In this document: positions 61,241-64,000 of the stretch, in pieces
How positions within the stretch are numbered: position 1 is the first letter of the stretch
Layout: every line of letters begins with the position of its first letter
Source of the DNA: Mycobacterium sp. MS1601
Lineage (GTDB): Bacteria; Actinomycetota; Actinomycetes; Mycobacteriales; Mycobacteriaceae
Direction: 5' to 3'
Assembly (NCBI RefSeq): GCF_001984215.1
Contig: NZ_CP019420.1
Span: 1-64,000, forward strand
DNA length: 64,000 nucleotides
Translations under genes and position numbers: made by a program
The notes under the pieces: generated by a model
The model's input: only the letters and a program-made list of their open reading frames with translations
Databases searched by the model: none
Told to the model about the DNA's origin: nothing

Positions 61241-62527
61241 GTGCACCGGCGATTCGCGGCGCTGGCGGTAGCGCTGTTCGGCGTCGTGCCGCTGGTGCTC
61301 GCCACGGGCTGCAGCGACGACGGGTGGGTCCAGGCGGACCCGTCACCGGGCTGGTCCGCGCAGTACGGCGATGCGGCCAACAGCAGCTATGTCGCTGCCC
61401 AGGGCCCGTCGGAGCTGACATTCGACTGGACCCGGTCGGTCAAGGGTGAACTGGGTGCGGCAGTGGCACTCAACGGTGACAGCGACCTGGCGGCCAACGC
61501 GCAGACCACTGCCGGCTGTTCGCTGATGACGTGGGAGAGCGACAACGACGGCAGGCAACGCTGGTGTATCCGGCTGGTCCAGGGTGGTGGTTTCGCGGGC
61601 CCGATGTTCGACGGCTTCTCCAACCTCTACGTCGGCCAACCCGGCACCATCCTGTCCTACCCGTTGACGCAGTGGGTGCGCTGGCGCAAGCAGGTCATCG
61701 GAATGCCGCAGACCCCAAGGCTTCTCGGCGACGGACAGCTGTTGGTGGCCACGCACCTCGGTCAGGTCCAGGTGTTCGACGCGCACCGCGGCACCCTGTC
61801 GGGCAATCCCGTGGATCTGGTGTCCGGTTTGGATCCGACGGATTCCGAACGCGGACTTGACGATTGCGCAGCCTCCGGGCCGGAGTGCCCGGTGGCATCG
61901 GCCCCGGCCTTCTCGCCCGTCTCGCAGATGATCGTGCTGGGACTGCGGCAACCGGGCGCACCGGCGGCCACGCTGGTTGGTCTGCGGTATCAGCCCGGGC
62001 AGAAACCGCTGCTGGCCCCGGCCTGGACCAGTGACGCGGTGACCGACGGCGTGATCGGTGCGCCGGTGTTGTCCGCCGACGGCGCCACCGTCTACGTCAA
62101 CGGCCGCGACCAGCAGCTGTGGGCACTGGATGCCAGCACCGGGGAAGCGAAATGGTCTGCGCCCCTTGGCTTCCTTGCTCAGACACCGCCCACCGTCTCC
62201 CCCGACGGCCTGATCATCTCCGGGGGTGGCCCCGGCGCAGCGCTGGTGGCCTTCCGCGATGAGGGGCAGAGCCCTGATGAGGTGTGGCGCGAGGAGGACG
62301 TGGAGCCCTTGAGCACCACCAGCCGGTCCGGCGACACCGGATACACCGTGGTGCGCGACGGCCAGGGGCTGGCGCTACTGGTCTTCGACGCCACCAGTGG
62401 TGAGACGCGCAACCGCTATCCGCTGCCGGAAGCCACCGGCTTTCCGGTGGGGGTGTCGATCGGTGTCGATCAGCGCGTGGTGACGGCAACCAGCGACGGT
62501 CAGGTGTATGGCTTCTCGGGTAGCTGA
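61241..62527 (+). CDS. PQQ-repeat lipoprotein (WD40/beta-propeller-like)
   Basis: A 428-aa exported lipoprotein, Rv3035 orthologue. The hydrophobic N-terminus ends in lipobox LATGC (cysteine near residue 24), and the rest is a beta-propeller with PQQ-type repeats (VYVNGRDQQLWALDASTGEA, and the last blade TSDGQVYGFSGS). GTG at 61241 is preceded by AGAAGGGA-like sequence. Ligand and role are unknown. It lies divergent to the acyltransferase gene. Confidence 0.87.
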   Translation: MHRRFAALAVALFGVVPLVLATGCSDDGWVQADPSPGWSAQYGDAANSSYVAAQGPSELTFDWTRSVKGELGAAVALNGDSDLAANAQTTAGCSLMTWESDNDGRQRWCIRLVQGGGFAGPMFDGFSNLYVGQPGTILSYPLTQWVRWRKQVIGMPQTPRLLGDGQLLVATHLGQVQVFDAHRGTLSGNPVDLVSGLDPTDSERGLDDCAASGPECPVASAPAFSPVSQMIVLGLRQPGAPAATLVGLRYQPGQKPLLAPAWTSDAVTDGVIGAPVLSADGATVYVNGRDQQLWALDASTGEAKWSAPLGFLAQTPPTVSPDGLIISGGGPGAALVAFRDEGQSPDEVWREEDVEPLSTTSRSGDTGYTVVRDGQGLALLVFDATSGETRNRYPLPEATGFPVGVSIGVDQRVVTATSDGQVYGFSGS

Positions 62528-62637
62528 CCCCTAGTTCCGCTGCAGTTCCACAAACCTGGCATTAGGCTGTGCATTTGCTGTGCGAATGACCGCTTGCGTG
62601 ACGAGTACGTGGATACGAAACGAACGAACGGGCGACT

Positions 62638-64000
62638 ATGAGCGATTTCCTGAGCACGGTCAATGGCTACATCTGGAGCAACGCCCTGGTGTACCTCTGT
62701 CTGGCGGTGGGAATCTACTTCTCGGTCCGGTCACGGTTCGTGCAGGTCCGCCAGATCCCCGAAATGATCCGAGTGATGGTGCGCGGTGAGAAATCGCCTG
62801 ACGGGGTGTCGTCGTTCCAGGCGCTGATGATGTCGCTGGCCGGAAGGGTGGGCACCGGCAACATCGCCGGCGTGGCCACCGCCATCGCCTTCGGCGGTCC
62901 GGGCGCACTGTTCTGGATGTGGATGATGGCCTTCCTCGGCGCCTCCACGTCGTTCGTGGAATGCACCCTGGGCCAGATCTACAAAGTGCGTGACCAACTG
63001 ACCGGCGAATACCGCGGCGGCCCTGCGTATTACCTGAGCCGGGCCATGTCGCACACCGCGGCGGCTCCGCTGTTCAAGATCTACGGATTGGTGTTCGCCG
63101 CCGTCACCATCCTGGCCTGCGGCCTGCTGCTGCCGAGTGTGCAGTCGAACTCGATGGCCGTGGCCATGAACAACGCCTGGGGCTGGTCGGAGTGGTGGGT
63201 GGCCGTCGGCACCGTGATCGTACTGGCGTTCGTGATCATCGGCGGCGTCAAGCGAATCGCGGTCTTCGCCTCCGTGGTGGTCCCGTTCATGGCCATCGCC
63301 TACATCGTGTTCGCGCTCATCCTCGTCGCTGTCAACGCCTCGGCGGTGCCGCAGATGTTCAGCCTGATCATCTCCAGCGCACTGGGTTTTGACGCGGCAT
63401 TCGGCGCCATCATCGGCTCCGCCATCATGTGGGGCGTCAAGCGCGGCATCTACTCCAACGAGGCCGGCCAGGGCACCGGACCGCATGCCGCTGCCGCCGC
63501 CGAGGTGTCGCACCCGGCCAAACAGGGTCTGGTGCAGGCATTCGCGGTGTACGTCGACACCCTGTTCGTCTGCTCCGCCACCGGTTTTCTGATCCTCTCG
63601 ACCGGCGCCTACCGGGTCTACGAGGGCGAAAGTGATGAAGGCGCGGTGTTGGCCGAAGGCGGCCTGCTGCCCGCCGATGTGGCGGTGGGCCCGACCTACG
63701 CCCAGCACGGCTTCGACACCTTGTGGAGCGGCGCCGGGTCCAGCTTCGTGGCCATCTCGCTGTTCTTCTTCTGCCTGACCACCATCATCGCCTACTACTA
63801 CATGGCCGAAACCAACCTGCGGTTCATCATGGGCAAAGCGTCAACGGTGAACATGCCGGTCATCCGCGGTACCGTCGGCTCCAACGCGACCATGCTCCTG
63901 CAGGCGCTGATCCTGGTGTCGGTGGCGATCGGCGCGGTGTCCACGGCCAGCGAGGCTTGGACCCTGGGCGACATCGGCGTCGGCTTGATGGCATGGCTGA
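62638..64000 (+). CDS. Alanine/glycine:cation symporter family protein (cut by window end)
   Basis: The ATG at 62638 opens a frame that is still open at the window edge (454 residues). It is a polytopic protein of the AGCS/DAACS-type sodium-alanine symporter family. Landmarks are SLAGRVGTGNIAGVATAIAF near residue 66, NEAGQGTGPHAAAAAEVSHP in the middle, and the repeated membrane helices. It imports alanine or glycine with Na or H. The C-terminal end lies outside the window. Confidence 0.93.
   Translation, partial: MSDFLSTVNGYIWSNALVYLCLAVGIYFSVRSRFVQVRQIPEMIRVMVRGEKSPDGVSSFQALMMSLAGRVGTGNIAGVATAIAFGGPGALFWMWMMAFLGASTSFVECTLGQIYKVRDQLTGEYRGGPAYYLSRAMSHTAAAPLFKIYGLVFAAVTILACGLLLPSVQSNSMAVAMNNAWGWSEWWVAVGTVIVLAFVIIGGVKRIAVFASVVVPFMAIAYIVFALILVAVNASAVPQMFSLIISSALGFDAAFGAIIGSAIMWGVKRGIYSNEAGQGTGPHAAAAAEVSHPAKQGLVQAFAVYVDTLFVCSATGFLILSTGAYRVYEGESDEGAVLAEGGLLPADVAVGPTYAQHGFDTLWSGAGSSFVAISLFFFCLTTIIAYYYMAETNLRFIMGKASTVNMPVIRGTVGSNATMLLQALILVSVAIGAVSTASEAWTLGDIGVGLMAWL

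Overview
This window is high-GC actinobacterial DNA and is almost certainly mycobacterial. Gene order follows the Mycobacterium tuberculosis Rv2985–Rv3035 region: mutT1, hupB, leuD, leuC, IclR regulator, gltX, leuB, serA1, ilvC, ilvN, ilvB1, cfp6, doxX, lppZ, gatB, pfkA, gatA, gatC, ligA, mnmA, iscS, etfA, etfB and then the methylglucose-lipopolysaccharide genes. Several blocks are not part of that backbone as I recall it (a moxR/VWA cluster, an mmpS/mmpL operon, a LuxR/SDR/hydrolase block, and a sulfite-oxidase-like plus flavin-reductase pair). This suggests a non-tuberculosis, probably environmental mycobacterium. Species was not determined, and all homology statements are from memory of the families.

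Layout. 1–8.5 kb: the end of mutT1, the histone-like hupB with a long Lys/Ala/Pro repeat tail, leuCD with a divergent IclR regulator, a flavin/F420-type reductase, tRNA-Glu(CTC) and tRNA-Gln(CTG), gltX, a fumarylacetoacetase-family hydrolase and an MFS transporter. 8.5–19.5 kb: amino-acid biosynthesis (leuB, serA, ilvC, ilvN, ilvB). A phytoene-dehydrogenase-like oxidoreductase, a second IclR regulator and a frameshifted, signal-peptide-bearing PGRS-like glycine-rich protein interrupt it. ilvB is preceded by a complete attenuator: a promoter, an apparently leaderless 16-residue Leu/Val/Ile leader peptide, a pause hairpin and an intrinsic terminator. 19.5–29.4 kb: cfp6, doxX, lppZ, a molybdopterin oxidoreductase with a flavin reductase, a decayed 13E12/HNH gene, and the gatC-gatA-pfkA-gatB run. 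29.4–37.1 kb: an ACT protein, a six-gene moxR/DUF58/VWA/TPR cluster with one frameshifted member, and ligA. 37.2–45.5 kb: a YjbR protein with an acyl-CoA ligase, a MetE-like protein, and an mmpS-mmpL-DUF732-DUF5078 operon with a divergent TetR regulator. 45.5–56 kb: mnmA-iscS, two acyltransferases, SDR and esterase genes beside a large LuxR-type ATPase regulator, and etfBA. 56–64 kb: a methyltransferase, a GH57 branching enzyme and a GT4 glucosyltransferase of the methylglucose polysaccharide pathway, a DUF202 pair, a hexapeptide acyltransferase, a PQQ-repeat lipoprotein, and a truncated alanine/glycine symporter.

Functional threads. (1) Branched-chain amino acid and serine synthesis is spread over three operons, with an attenuator on ilvBNC and an IclR-type regulator at leuCD. 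(2) gltX, tRNA-Glu, tRNA-Gln and gatCAB together form the indirect route to Gln-tRNA(Gln) by transamidation. (3) Many neighbours overlap by 1 or 4 bases (TGATG, ATGA, GTGA), which points to translationally coupled operons. (4) Two genes (a PGRS-like gene and a DUF4381-like gene) would each be restored by adding a single C, so assembly error must be excluded before calling them pseudogenes. A third (the 13E12/HNH gene) carries several lesions including an internal deletion and is a true relic.
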